Below, piece after piece: positions 27,101 through 35,400 of a stretch of DNA of 64,000 bases. The number at the start of each line of letters is the position of its first letter. Positions within the stretch are counted from its first letter, which is position 1. A model generated the notes under the pieces. That model did not search any database and had not been told where the DNA came from. It saw nothing but the letters and a program-made list of their open reading frames with translations. Location of the stretch: positions 95,001-159,000 of the forward strand of contig NC_087389.1 of assembly GCF_963675165.1 (NCBI RefSeq), given 5' to 3'. Made by a program: the position numbers and the translations under genes. The DNA comes from Halichondria panicea (lineage: Eukaryota > Porifera > Demospongiae > Suberitida > Halichondriidae).

Positions 27101-27165
27101 ACACTGTACAGCATAATTACCAGTTCCGACACTCCTTTTTTAGGTTTAGTTTTCTCAATCTTCAT
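2076..27165 (-). CDS. HUWE1: HUWE1 HECT-type E3 ubiquitin ligase, complete, dozens of exons
   Basis: Giant HECT E3 that ubiquitinates nuclear and cytosolic substrates. The start codon at 27165 gives [15 protein letters not shown], matching the HUWE1 N-terminus. Domains follow family order: ARM-like N-terminal region (about 27.1-19 kb; for example [17 protein letters not shown] and [11 protein letters not shown]), UBA (about 18.1-18.2 kb; [18 protein letters not shown]), UIM (about 17.8 kb; [12 protein letters not shown]), WWE (about 16.6-15.9 kb; [13 protein letters not shown]), a long acidic stretch (13.7-12.8 kb), UBM-like repeats (about 7.8 and 7.25 kb; [28 protein letters not shown]) and the HECT domain (4.6-2.08 kb). 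The last exon ends in REC-EGFGLA and TGA, as in other HUWE1 proteins. The catalytic cysteine (AHTC-FNQLDLP) is encoded by a codon split TG|T across the final intron. The introns carry many repeats and a tRNA gene. I saw no broken conserved exon, so the gene appears intact. Exon numbers were not counted exactly. Confidence 0.95.
2417..2856 (-). repeat. 44-bp minisatellite, 10 near-identical copies, overlapping the end of a HUWE1 exon
   Basis: Ten head-to-tail copies of a 44-bp unit (acacaatgaacccaccatgt, then gtgagcacaaggcaacctgt and cagt) occupy exactly 440 bp. On the minus strand each unit contains the last 29 coding bases of the second-to-last HUWE1 exon plus its GTGGGT splice donor. Only the copy nearest the exon (about 2813-2856) is joined to upstream coding sequence. 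The other nine lie in the intron as decoy exon-end and donor copies. The copies look essentially identical, so amplification or homogenisation is recent. Confidence 0.95.
3648..3832. repeat. imperfect tandem repeat of about 47 bp
   Basis: In a HUWE1 intron. Copies of ctacaccttacaccaccgca begin near 3650, 3698 and 3744, followed by degenerate partial copies ending at about 3832. It has no coding role. Confidence 0.75.
5347..5467. repeat. (CA)n microsatellite in a HUWE1 intron
   Basis: Long CA/CG-interrupted dinucleotide run just downstream, in the minus sense, of the donor of the large HUWE1 exon that ends near 5470. Reading through it gives an artificial Cys/Val-rich tail, which is not real coding sequence. 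Confidence 0.95.
7402..7497. repeat. 31-bp tandem repeat, three copies
   Basis: The unit tcacatgacctacacaggag plus gacttgtgtaa occurs at 7404, 7435 and 7466 within a HUWE1 intron. Confidence 0.85.
9079..9207. repeat. (CA)n microsatellite followed by a perfect-arm palindrome
   Basis: A CA run (about 9083-9170) is followed at 9175-9207 by a 33-bp hairpin: TATGCCTCG at 9175-9183 pairs with CGAGGCATA at 9199-9207 around a GCGCATGCGC core. It lies in a HUWE1 intron and looks like a small dispersed repeat. Related atgcctc...cgtagcc fragments occur near 30258 and 33318. Confidence 0.7.
10345..12045. repeat. hairpin satellite array, units of about 335 bp, in a HUWE1 intron
   Basis: The segment caacagccttaacttgagta recurs at 10384, 10692, 11026 and 11363, giving spacings of 308, 334 and 337 bp. 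Each unit is internally an imperfect inverted repeat: the block with ttttctgaaagcttagaaa reappears reverse-complemented as tttctaagctttcagaaaat. About 11,690-12,045 holds a diverged, partly inverted terminal copy. Short reading frames on both strands translate to nearly the same peptide (SKLSEN...FDIGST) only because of the palindrome, and no gene is implied. The same family forms a second array at 48.9-49.9 kb. Confidence 0.9.
12780..13757 (-). other. HUWE1: acidic low-complexity region of HUWE1
   Basis: Three exons (about 13,560-13,735, 13,165-13,333 and 12,762-12,952) encode a run of Asp/Glu/Ser-rich sequence (for example [18 protein letters not shown]). It matches the long acidic linker found at this point in HUWE1 proteins, between the ARM-like region and the UBM repeats. 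Confidence 0.8.
16090..16171 (+). tRNA. tRNA-Ser (CGA anticodon), intronless
   Basis: A complete 82-nt cloverleaf. The acceptor arms GCACTGA (16090-16096) and TCAGTGC (16164-16170) pair, with G as discriminator. The A box is TGGCCGAGTGG and the B box GGTTCGAATCC. The anticodon arm TTGGACTCGAAATCCAA exposes CGA. A long variable arm of class II type (GGGCTCTGCCC) identifies Ser. An oligo-T run just downstream is a Pol III terminator. The gene sits inside a HUWE1 intron on the opposite strand. Confidence 0.95.
16223..16285. repeat. short inverted repeat (MITE-like remnant)
   Basis: Perfect 12-bp arms AATTTTCATGGA (16223-16234) and TCCATGAAAATT (16274-16285) flank a 39-bp loop in a HUWE1 intron, next to the tRNA gene. 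Confidence 0.7.
18932..19433. repeat. 28-bp minisatellite, about 18 copies in two variant blocks
   Basis: Unit: cccacacgtaggcctaagag plus tgtacggt, with a TAGGCCTA palindrome in each copy. The first block (to about 19,185) carries the variant ...gtacggt. The second (about 19,195-19,433) carries ...gtacgat. One transitional copy reads gatgccac. It lies in a HUWE1 intron and there are no spacers between the units. Confidence 0.95.
21971..22049. repeat. (CAGTA)n pentanucleotide microsatellite
   Basis: About fifteen copies of cagta in a HUWE1 intron. Confidence 0.95.
24150..24294. repeat. 145-bp MITE-like element, copy 1
   Basis: Begins GTTGCC and has an internal GGCAAC. It contains a near-perfect hairpin: CACTTGCTGAC pairs with GTCAGCAAGTG across a short loop. 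A copy of the same length, differing at only a few bases, lies at 25,000-25,144, also in a HUWE1 intron and in the same orientation. Confidence 0.85.
25000..25144. repeat. 145-bp MITE-like element, copy 2
   Basis: Second copy of the element at 24,150-24,294, differing at a handful of positions (for example gtattctggc for gtactctggc). The two copies are about 850 bp apart in neighbouring HUWE1 introns. Confidence 0.85.
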
Positions 27166-27590
27166 TGCTCATATGAGCTCACAGAAGACAAAGAAAACTC
27201 TCTTTGTAATCCAGCAGTTTCTGTATCTCTAGCTTGATGATTTGGTTGCAAGCCTCAAGGGGTAAACTGCATTGAAAGATAGCTTAGTCTTCTCTTCTTG
27301 ATCTCAATATCAAAATCGTCAAGCATGGACTTTCAATATTATTTTCACAAGCGATTAATTAGAAAGAACAATGATTAAGTCAGATTCGAGGCAGAGCCAC
27401 AGTCAAAGAATCCACGGCTTTTGTTCGAGGTATAAATCATTTTGAGGGAAAACAATTAATAATTCATTGTGCTCACCATTCAATAATGAATTTTATACAA
27501 CTAGTGGGATAATAAATAAGGGTACAAAAATGGAGGGAAAGAGAAAGTTGCTGGAAAGGGTGTACAGATCTATACAAAAATATTTCCTAG
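27166..27590. other. HUWE1 5' flank and CLN8 3' flank
   Basis: Both genes run leftward. This stretch should hold the HUWE1 promoter and 5' UTR and the CLN8 3' UTR. No coding exon or repeat was recognised. Confidence 0.4.
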
Positions 27591-28526
27591 TTAGTTTTCT
27601 TTTTTCAACCCTTTCTTTGACTTGCTTTTCTTGGGGCTACTACCAGTAACGTCAGTCACTCCGTTTTTGCTATCACTCTTATTTTTTTGGAGTTCCGGAT
27701 GGTTCCAATCGACAGGGTTGAAGAGCTGCCCCATCTTTTTGTACGTCCAATAGGGAGTGAGAATAAAAAACTGAAGGGTGAGCTGCACGACAAGCATCCA
27801 GAAAATGGGGCGGGGCATATGGTGGTGGACATTCTCCCATTGCATATACAACTTGTAGTAAAAATATCCTTCAATCGTGGTTCGACAATGAAACAGATGG
27901 ACAAGGAGAATCTGATTGATTTTCCAGATAGGAAGATGAGCCATTCCAGCTTTCAAGAACATCCAGCACAAACATGAGAACGGAGTCGTCATCTCTAGCA
28001 GCATACCAACCACAGAGAAGAAATGAGTGGTCTCGCAATAGGCAACAGTTCCAAAGCCAAGAAGACTGAGTGTGTGATGAGCAACAAGGAACGCGTCGAA
28101 TCCTCCAAACATCGCTATTGAACTAAACAGAGCAGTGCACTCAAAGATGAAGAAGCCAACAGCTATATACACTGCGAGGAAAGAAGTCTGAGAGTTTCCA
28201 TTTACCACATCTTTTTGCAGGGTATCATCAAATGCAATGTACCAGAAGCCGATGAATGTGGAAACCAAGCCAAACAAAGCTCGAACAAATGACAAGCACC
28301 AGAATACCTTCTCTTTGGGTCTCAGCCTTGAGCGAAACGTCACAAATGTATAAGAAACAAAGTACGATGCACAGAAAACGAAGAGCGATGCAAAAAATGC
28401 CAGCGATATGACAAGAAGTTTCGTTTCAAATTTCCTCATATTTACGTCGGCCATTACGGGAAAGAAAAACACGACAGGATCAGGTGGGTTCTCCCATATC
28501 TGATGAACCCAGGTGGGGGTCTTCAT
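27591..28526 (-). CDS. CLN8: CLN8 homologue, TLC-domain ER membrane protein
   Basis: A single coding exon of 311 residues. CLN8 is an ER/ERGIC membrane protein of the TLC family that acts as a cargo receptor for lysosomal enzymes. Landmarks shared with vertebrate CLN8 are EKVFWCLSFVRALFG, FDAFLVAHH (the conserved TLC His pair), LLEMTTPFSCLCWMFLKAG, LVHLFHCR and, near the C-terminus, PYWTYKKMGQLFNPVDWN. Several hydrophobic segments span the length. The tail is Lys-rich and ends KKEN, a dilysine KKxx ER-retrieval signal. I chose the ATG at 28526 because a good splice acceptor (ttttgcag) lies just upstream. A downstream alternative is the Met of MADVNMRKF. A spliced 5' UTR exon with a GTAAGC donor probably lies at 28,888 and above. 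Confidence 0.9.
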   Translation of the reverse strand: MKTPTWVHQIWENPPDPVVFFFPVMADVNMRKFETKLLVISLAFFASLFVFCASYFVSYTFVTFRSRLRPKEKVFWCLSFVRALFGLVSTFIGFWYIAFDDTLQKDVVNGNSQTSFLAVYIAVGFFIFECTALFSSIAMFGGFDAFLVAHHTLSLLGFGTVAYCETTHFFSVVGMLLEMTTPFSCLCWMFLKAGMAHLPIWKINQILLVHLFHCRTTIEGYFYYKLYMQWENVHHHMPRPIFWMLVVQLTLQFFILTPYWTYKKMGQLFNPVDWNHPELQKNKSDSKNGVTDVTGSSPKKSKSKKGLKKEN

Positions 28527-29079
28527 TATCTGCAAAATTCACATAATTATGAACATGCCTACACGCACATGACAGTATAGTAGGCATGTGATTGCTCATG
28601 AATACTATAGGGTAATACTATACTACTGCCTTATCCTGAATTGCCATCTAGTACACACAAGTGTACAGAAAGGTTACCTATTTATTTTAAACAAAAAATT
28701 ACTATATATATATATTTTCTGGAGTAGAGTCTTTGTGCACATACACACATTTATTTTTCACTAGCCTATGATTATTATTGATTTATAATTATATGCCTTT
28801 ATACACAATGCAAAAACTGATCAGCAAAGATCATGTGTAGATAATATAATAATGAAAAGCTCCAACAATCTCTAAGTCTTGGCTTACCACTCTTCACTCT
28901 TAGCAGAGAAGCTCCTAGCACAGATCTTGGTGTTCACGTAGTTTCCTGGAAGTCGAGGGAGAAGCTCAAGTTCAGCTTTTCTGTTGGAATGTGTGAATGT
29001 GGTTGGAGCTGTCAGTCACATGTGGCTATGCAAGCCCCACCCCCTTTGATCAGGTACTAGGTACATGTAAATAAAGAAG
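28527..29079. promoter_or_regulatory. CLN8/COMMD7 divergent intergenic region with a probable CLN8 5' UTR exon
   Basis: Head-to-head genes share this 553-bp region. On the minus strand a GTAAGC donor ends an exon-like segment whose lower edge is 28,888. It could splice to the TTTTGCAG acceptor just before the CLN8 ATG. Joining it in any coding sense creates immediate stops (TGATAA), so it is read as untranslated. A (TA)n stretch lies near 28,704. The COMMD7 promoter must lie close to its ATG at 29080. Confidence 0.45.
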
Positions 29080-30164
29080 ATGGCACTGCACTTCAGCAGT
29101 GAGCGTCCAGAGGATCAGTTCTACACTGATTTTGGGAATCTGAACAAGTTTGGAGAAGATGTGAGTCTCATATAGGCCATCCTTGATTATAGCTTTGTCC
29201 ACCATGATCGATTGTATTTCCACTCTGTCCGACAGGCGTTTGCAGAATTGAACACTCTTGTCTTCAACTTTCTGAATGATCCACAGCAAGTGAGTTAGCT
29301 GTGAGAGGTATATATGACAGTACGCTGAATTTGTATGTGTTCACAGTCAGGTCAGTTTCTTGGTCAACTGGAGGAGTTTGCTGCTCAGAAATCATTTGGA
29401 CTAGCTGCTCTGAAGAATCTCGTCAAGACAATTCTAGTCATATCCTTTCCAACCTTTTAGCATACTGTACATTGTGTATTGACTAATCACTTGGTCTTTT
29501 GCTGGTGTCATAAGGTATATTGGTAATGCTCCTTCTTGTAGCACCTTAGGCCAAGTAGCATTTAACATTACACCCCTTGACTCGACAAACTTCTTCAAAG
29601 CCGCTCTCAAGAAGAACCTGTCTCCTGGCTATCTGAAGGAGGACCTCATTCAACTGGGTCTCTCTGAAGAAAAGGCTGCATGGATAGCTGGCAAGGTGAG
29701 AAACCACAATACAAATGGATGGAGTACACAAACCTCTTTTTTATCCCAAGCAATTTTTGTTATTAAATTGTATGCTCATTTATGGCTTATATTTCTAATC
29801 TACATTGTATTTGTCTTTAATTTATTGGTTTGTTACTCTCAGTGGAAAGCTAATCTGTTGTCCCTGTCGAGATTGGCAGCTGGTCAGTCGCTCACCGTCA
29901 ACCAACTGGTGGACATGGAGTGGAGGTTTGGAGTGACTGCCGCAGACAGTGACATGAAGAAAGTTGGCAACACTTTCCTACAACTAAAGCTGGTCCTTGA
30001 CAAGGGGGTGGGAACAGAAGAAGTCTTTATGGGCAAGTTATTATACAACTGAATTCCATTTCATTGAAGTTATTTTCTTACTTACAGAGCTGACTCTTCC
30101 TCAGTTTTACTCCTTCCTTCACCAAATGGAGAAGGCTAAAGCTAGCTTAGAATATTTAGGTTGA
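29080..30164 (+). CDS. COMMD7: COMMD7, six exons, with AT-AC and GC-AG introns
   Basis: COMM-domain protein of the Commander/CCC endosomal recycling and NF-kB regulatory complexes. Exons: 29080-29160, 29236-29289, 29347-29439, 29591-29695, 29843-30032, 30088-30164. They give 199 residues, against about 200 in vertebrate COMMD7. Diagnostic strings are LGLSEEKAAWIAGKWKANL, LVDMEWRFGV, FLQLKLVLDKG and ELTLPQFYSFLHQMEKAKA. Intron 3 starts ATATCCTTTCC at 29440 and has the branch-like CCCTTGAC about 10 nt before a terminal AC at 29590. Joining there aligns with the family without gaps (LVKTILV|FFKAALKKNL). Intron 5 starts GCAAGT at 30033, a GC-AG intron, and restores the codon G|AG for the E of ELTLP. 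All other introns are GT-AG. Confidence 0.93.
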
Positions 30165-30581
30165 CTCTTCATGTCTCACTAGTACTTGTTGGTCTCGTCA
30201 AATTGTCGTTTGTAATTGTGTTATCATGAAAACATAATCTTATGGTTAATATAATTATGCCTCAAGGCGTAGCCTCACAAGGGAGGAAGGGGATCTTTTA
30301 GCCTCGATCCAAGGCCGCACTGAAGATGCATGGCTCAATTATTTTGTGAATAGCATGTAAAAACTTTAATGTAAAATTCATTAGCTTATTCCCTCTACTG
30401 TATTTAACACTCTAATACTTTTTGAGCGAAAGCATAACATGGCAAGAGGCATTAGCACAGCGCAGCTTGCGACATTCGTTATATTATCTTTAAAGAAGTC
30501 ATTCTATGTGCAGTACGGCAATAATTCAGAAAAAAAATAAATAAGCAGAATGTATGGCCAGGAACGTGCAAAGCAAAAATA
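30165..30581. other. convergent 3' region COMMD7 / SLC35B4
   Basis: Holds the 3' UTRs of two converging genes. A short fragment near 30258 (atgcctcaaggcgtagcctc) resembles a dispersed repeat also seen near 33318. No gene was recognised. Confidence 0.4.
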
Positions 30582-32101
30582 TTATTCTTTCTTAGTCTTA
30601 TTGTCCATCTTTGGTAGTAGCCGGTCCAGGAGAGGGTTGAACACACCAGTGAAGAGGGCAGTCCCAGAGAACACGAGCAGAGTAGCCAGCCAGTGGGTGA
30701 TGGTGAAGGGGTTGTTGAAATAGAAGATAGAGAAGACGAGGCTAACGAATTTACGCAGTGTGACGACCAAGGTAACGATGAGGGAGGGGCACTCTGTCGT
30801 GAGAACGAAGACTCCTCGGATACAGACGTACTGAGTGATGCAGTTGCAGATAACATAGAACCACATCTTAGGAATGGTCAAAGTGTACACTAACGAGATA
30901 GGCTCTGCATGAAATGACAAAAATAAATTATGGAAAAACTGCTATAGTATTATTATAGGCCTAACCAGATGCTGAAAAGGAGATAATTCTGCTCCAAATG
31001 TTTGTTCCTAGAATCAGGAATGCTGGTAGAGGTAAAGCGTGCTGCAGAGCCAGAAAAGTTATATAGACACGATTGCATCAGTGAGCACTTACAGTATAGA
31101 ACATTGCCTCCCTCGGGTGTTTGCCATGCTCCTTGTAAAGCAATTCCTGTAATATCACGGGTATACGGAATGTTCTAAAAATAAGTCACAAACGATCGAG
31201 GTACCTGAAATATTCCCATTCTTGCCGAGCCAAACAGAGCAGTTAGAAGCATCACAATACCTGTAGAATATCGTTAATTTCTCCACTCATAATTAATGCC
31301 CACGTGTAGTCTATCTATGAGTGCACATACCAATGGTCATTGTGACGATACTGGTATAGCTTGTCTCGCTACTAGTCCCTTCATCACTGGACTCTCCATT
31401 CTAAATAAAGGGAGGGGGGACACCATTACATACAGTCATGTAAGTGAGTACAAGATGCTACATTAAATGGTGCATAAGTGTACCATGTATTGAGCTGACG
31501 CAAAGGTAGCCAGGGAAATACCAACAAAGATCATGAACACCGCAACATACTTTGATGCTGAATAACTGTGATGAAATGGAAACAATAGAAAGGACAAAAA
31601 ACACATAATCCTTTGTGTACAAACCTTTTCTTTAGTATCAATATACCCATAACCATATTCGCCACGAGAGAGCCCTGTAGGAAATAGCCGATAGGGTTAT
31701 GATGTAATCACACATTAAGAACTTACCGATCTGAAGATCATGTGCAGGGGGAGAGGTACATTGAAGTTGAGGGCGTAGTTGTTGACGATACTGACAAAGA
31801 AGTAGAACATGACCATGAAGATGTACTTGCGGATGGGGATTACTGGACGTACTCGGAAAAAGTGCGAAACAAACACAACTCCTTCCAGTGAGACAAAGAG
31901 GAACTGGAAAAACGTGATAATATTTCCAGCTCCGGGGTCATCTCTGTGCATGTGGTATATTTTTTATATTTTTTGATCGATTGCCTGATATTAAAATTGT
32001 GTAGTTGCTTACTTTATGATTAGCTCTAGAAACACAACATTTGAGCAGCATCCTAGGAACACCAGAGAGATGGCTATGAAAAGAGTTAACTTGAGCTCCA
32101 T
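30582..32101 (-). CDS. SLC35B4: SLC35B4-like nucleotide-sugar transporter
   Basis: Multi-pass Golgi/ER antiporter. Its vertebrate orthologue carries UDP-xylose and UDP-GlcNAc. The start ATG at 32101 gives MELKLTLFIAISLVFLGCCS and NVVFLELIIK. Family landmarks are GAGNIITFFQFLFVSLEG, VNNYALNFNVPLPLHMIFRS, SARMGIFQELLYKEHGKHP, FYTHALPLPAF, ITQYVCIRGVFVLTTECPS and LVVTLRKFVSLVFSI. The protein ends Lys-rich (NKTKKE), as in SLC35B4. The exons are small, with GT-AG introns of roughly 50-100 bp. The start lies 127 bp head-to-head from FBH1. Confidence 0.92.
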
Positions 32102-32228
32102 ACTCACTGAGTCACAAGTACACCTCCAGATGGTTAGGATCGTCAGAGCTGAATCAGCAAACAAACCACATGGACATGAAACTGAAACCATACCTCGAAC
32201 TCTGCTCTAGCTCTACTATTGAAGAACT
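32102..32228. promoter_or_regulatory. 127-bp divergent promoter, SLC35B4 / FBH1
   Basis: The two ATGs (32101 minus, 32229 plus) face away from each other with only 127 bp between them. The promoter and both 5' UTRs must lie here or extend into the first introns. No TATA box is evident. Co-regulation is an inference. Confidence 0.6.
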
Positions 32229-32444
32229 ATGGAAGATGATCTGCCTTCAGCTAAAAGGATTTGCTTGACAGATCTTGAAGGTATAGGAATGCTATATCAC
32301 TGTCATTTCTCTGTTGCATGCTAGAACATGGTCTTTTATAAATTATATGCAGAACGTGTGAGGGGAGGGAGATGCAGTACACCAGAGAGGTTTGACATCA
32401 ACAGCCAGTCATGTAGTGAGTTGCTATAGCTGCTATACTGTAAC

Positions 32445-32478
<34 letters not shown>

Positions 32479-35400
32479 CTCTCTCTCTCTCTCAGTGTCC
32501 TTTATTGAAGATGTGGAGGACGAACAAGAGCAGTGGAAAGCTACTGCATCACAAAGCTCTCACCTTGACGATGAAGACAAACTCGATATCAACAACCAAT
32601 CATTTGGTGAGTGTAAAAGTTGTAATTATGAAAATTACATATGACACTCGAGACACAATAATTATTGATGCAAATTAAACAGCCATTAAAAAATAACTTG
32701 TCACTTTGTTTCGTAATTGTTACTTTGCTCACATGTAGAATCGTTCATTGAAGAGGTGGAAGAGGAGCAGTCACTGGACCCTAACAACCAGTCTTTCAGT
32801 GAGTAGCTAGCTAGGGACATACATCCATCCATACATGTACGAAATAATATACCGTATAACTTTAAAATTTGGCAGGTATTATATTTGGCATATCAGCCAT
32901 TTTGACCGACTGGGCGTTTTTTAGGTAAAATTCGCCAAATCGCCAAAGTTATATGTAAGCCACTATTTATAAAAATGTATCTCCTGACCTATACAGCATC
33001 GTTTATTGAAGAAGTTGAAGATGAGCAGCAGCAGTTAAATGAGCACGGCAGTCATTCAGTGATTATATCAGACGACTCTAAGGACTTCTCTGACTCGCTA
33101 GACGCTGAGTGTACACTCACCCTTGACCCTGGTTCCCCTGCGGGTGTAGTTAATGGACTGGTGTTCCCACGTGAGGTGCTGGAGAACATACTTGATAGAC
33201 TGGGGGCAGTGGATCTGTACACATCGGCCTGCCTCGTCTGCAAACTATGGAACAGCATTGTCGTTAACAAGGTACGTATCATGTGATTTATCATATCATG
33301 TGAATTTCAGTGCTCTTTATGCCTCGGGGCGTAGCCGCAGGTGGCATGCAATGTAATACCCCTTCAGAGGTACTTCATCTATCGTGTAAATTGATTTGGT
33401 TACTGTAATATCTATAGGAGTGTATACCTCTTCTATTAATGTTACATTACTAACAAACTTTTTATTATAGTCGTTTGCGAAATGGAAACTGATTTACCAC
33501 AAAGGAGAGTTTGAGCGTGAACCTATCACGCCATGTCTGCCTGTTCTCCATGAGTCTCTAAAGTTCGTTTATATACAGTTCATAATCTTGTGATTGTTCC
33601 TATATAATATGTACGTAGGTTTGTGAAGGAAGAGTTCTCTCGTGTGCAAGCCACCCTGAAACCTGTCCTTGTGAAGCACCCACAGTATCCCTGCATCTCC
33701 CGCATCTACGACCAATCAAATACTGAGGAAGTATGTCATTGATTAGTTTATATCTCGATCTTGAGCATCTGAACGTCATATTTACTGTGTGTAGCTGCTG
33801 CAGGTTAGTGGTTGTTTGTACTTCTCAATATTTCAACTGTGCATTGTGGTGTCTGTCAGAGTGCCGTGTAAATATACATGTAGCTATTATATTGTGACTA
33901 TGGTGCAGCTGGCCTTTTCAAATTTTAACGGTGAGCCTCGATCTAGAAGCAGCCGGGGCACAGCTATATGTACTGTTGATACGTATGGGATGAGATATAG
34001 GACAACTGACAATTCCAGGATTGTAAACACCATCTGTGGCAGCATCTTCTCACACACACACACTGTGTACTTACTCTAATTATGATGATGTCCTTTCTTC
34101 CTCCAGAAACTGACTGATCTCCAAGAGTTGGTGATGCTGGTAGCTTGCTGCAAGAGTGTCCATCAGTTGTTGGATTTGGTTCGTCTCCTCGCTCGTCCAA
34201 TGGAGGGTGGGTTCAGTAGCCCTGCCCTCTCCTACACTGAGCTCAGCGAGATCCTCTACTGTCTGGCCACACTCTTTAAAACATCACCTACAATATCGCC
34301 TCGGTGAGCGGGCTTAGATATTATCACCTACTGGTGCCGTGCAACAATGGCTATCTTTGATGGTCCACGCTTTCTACTATTTGAATCGTTGCTTTAGTAA
34401 TTTTAATGTAGCCATTTGAGGAAGATAGCTTAACAGTTTACCTGACACAGCATTTTTGAAGTGATACGTTATAGTGGTGGTGTACGTGTCGTTTCCCTTT
34501 GTATTATTCGTTTTCTTCACATACGTGTCTGTGTCTCTAAGGTTCCATTACTACCTGTACTACGTGCTGGACGTCATGGAGAGAAGGGGTGTGGTTAACA
34601 TCACCACAGAGGAGACAGACAATGGGCACACTCTCGCTGCAGCCTCTAAACTCACGAGTCAGCAGATGAAAATTGTACAGCACGGTTTCCAGAAAGAACA
34701 GACCGTCAAAGTGTTAGCCCTTGCAGGTAGTTTAAGTGTACGGCTACTATTGTAAGAATACCCAGTTCATAGAGAGCTCAACACATTAATTTTGGCTGCT
34801 CTGTTTTATAAAAATATTTCTTGGTCTCAGTACGAGCGAATGCAAACTTTGTTAGGCCTGATAGTTACGAGCTACTTAGCCTTGTGTCAAAACCAATACG
34901 AACCCCTTGCCATCATCCCCCCTCCCTATGTGTGTCACATGATGTGCAGGCACTGGCAAGACCACCACTCTCTATCACATTACCAAGGCCAACCCTCATT
35001 GCTCGTTCCTCTACTGCGTCTACAACAAGTTAGTTGAGCTTCACTCAAACAACGCTAGTGTAATAATTAATGTATCATTTTCTCTGTTTGCAGATCTGTT
35101 CAACAACATGCCTACAGCTCAATATTTTCAGACTGTAGAAATGTGGAGGCTCGCACATTCCACTCCCTTGCTTTTGAACACACTGGGTGAGTTGCTGCAC
35201 TTCTCCAAGATCTCTTTTCTTGCTGTATGTACAGTTGTCTCTGTACTATTGTTCGATATCATTGACAGCTTATTCTCTCCACGCAGGAATTGGTTCAAGA
35301 AAAAACTCGGCTCTGAATTGCAAGTGTTCTCCATTTCTTGGAATATTGACTCAGAGCGCTCTGTTTCCATGAAAATGTGTCTGGCTAGGTGTGTGAAGGA

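Noticed and set aside
28888-28985. Open segment on the minus strand that looks like a coding exon (PRLPGNYVNTKICARSF)
   Set aside because: No in-frame ATG precedes it, and splicing to the CLN8 exon produces TGA/TAA at once. It fits better as a 5' UTR exon.
29510-29590. A GT-AG alternative for COMMD7 intron 3 using nearby AG sites
   Set aside because: No GT donor and AG acceptor pair keeps the frame and the family alignment, whereas the AT-AC pair does so exactly.
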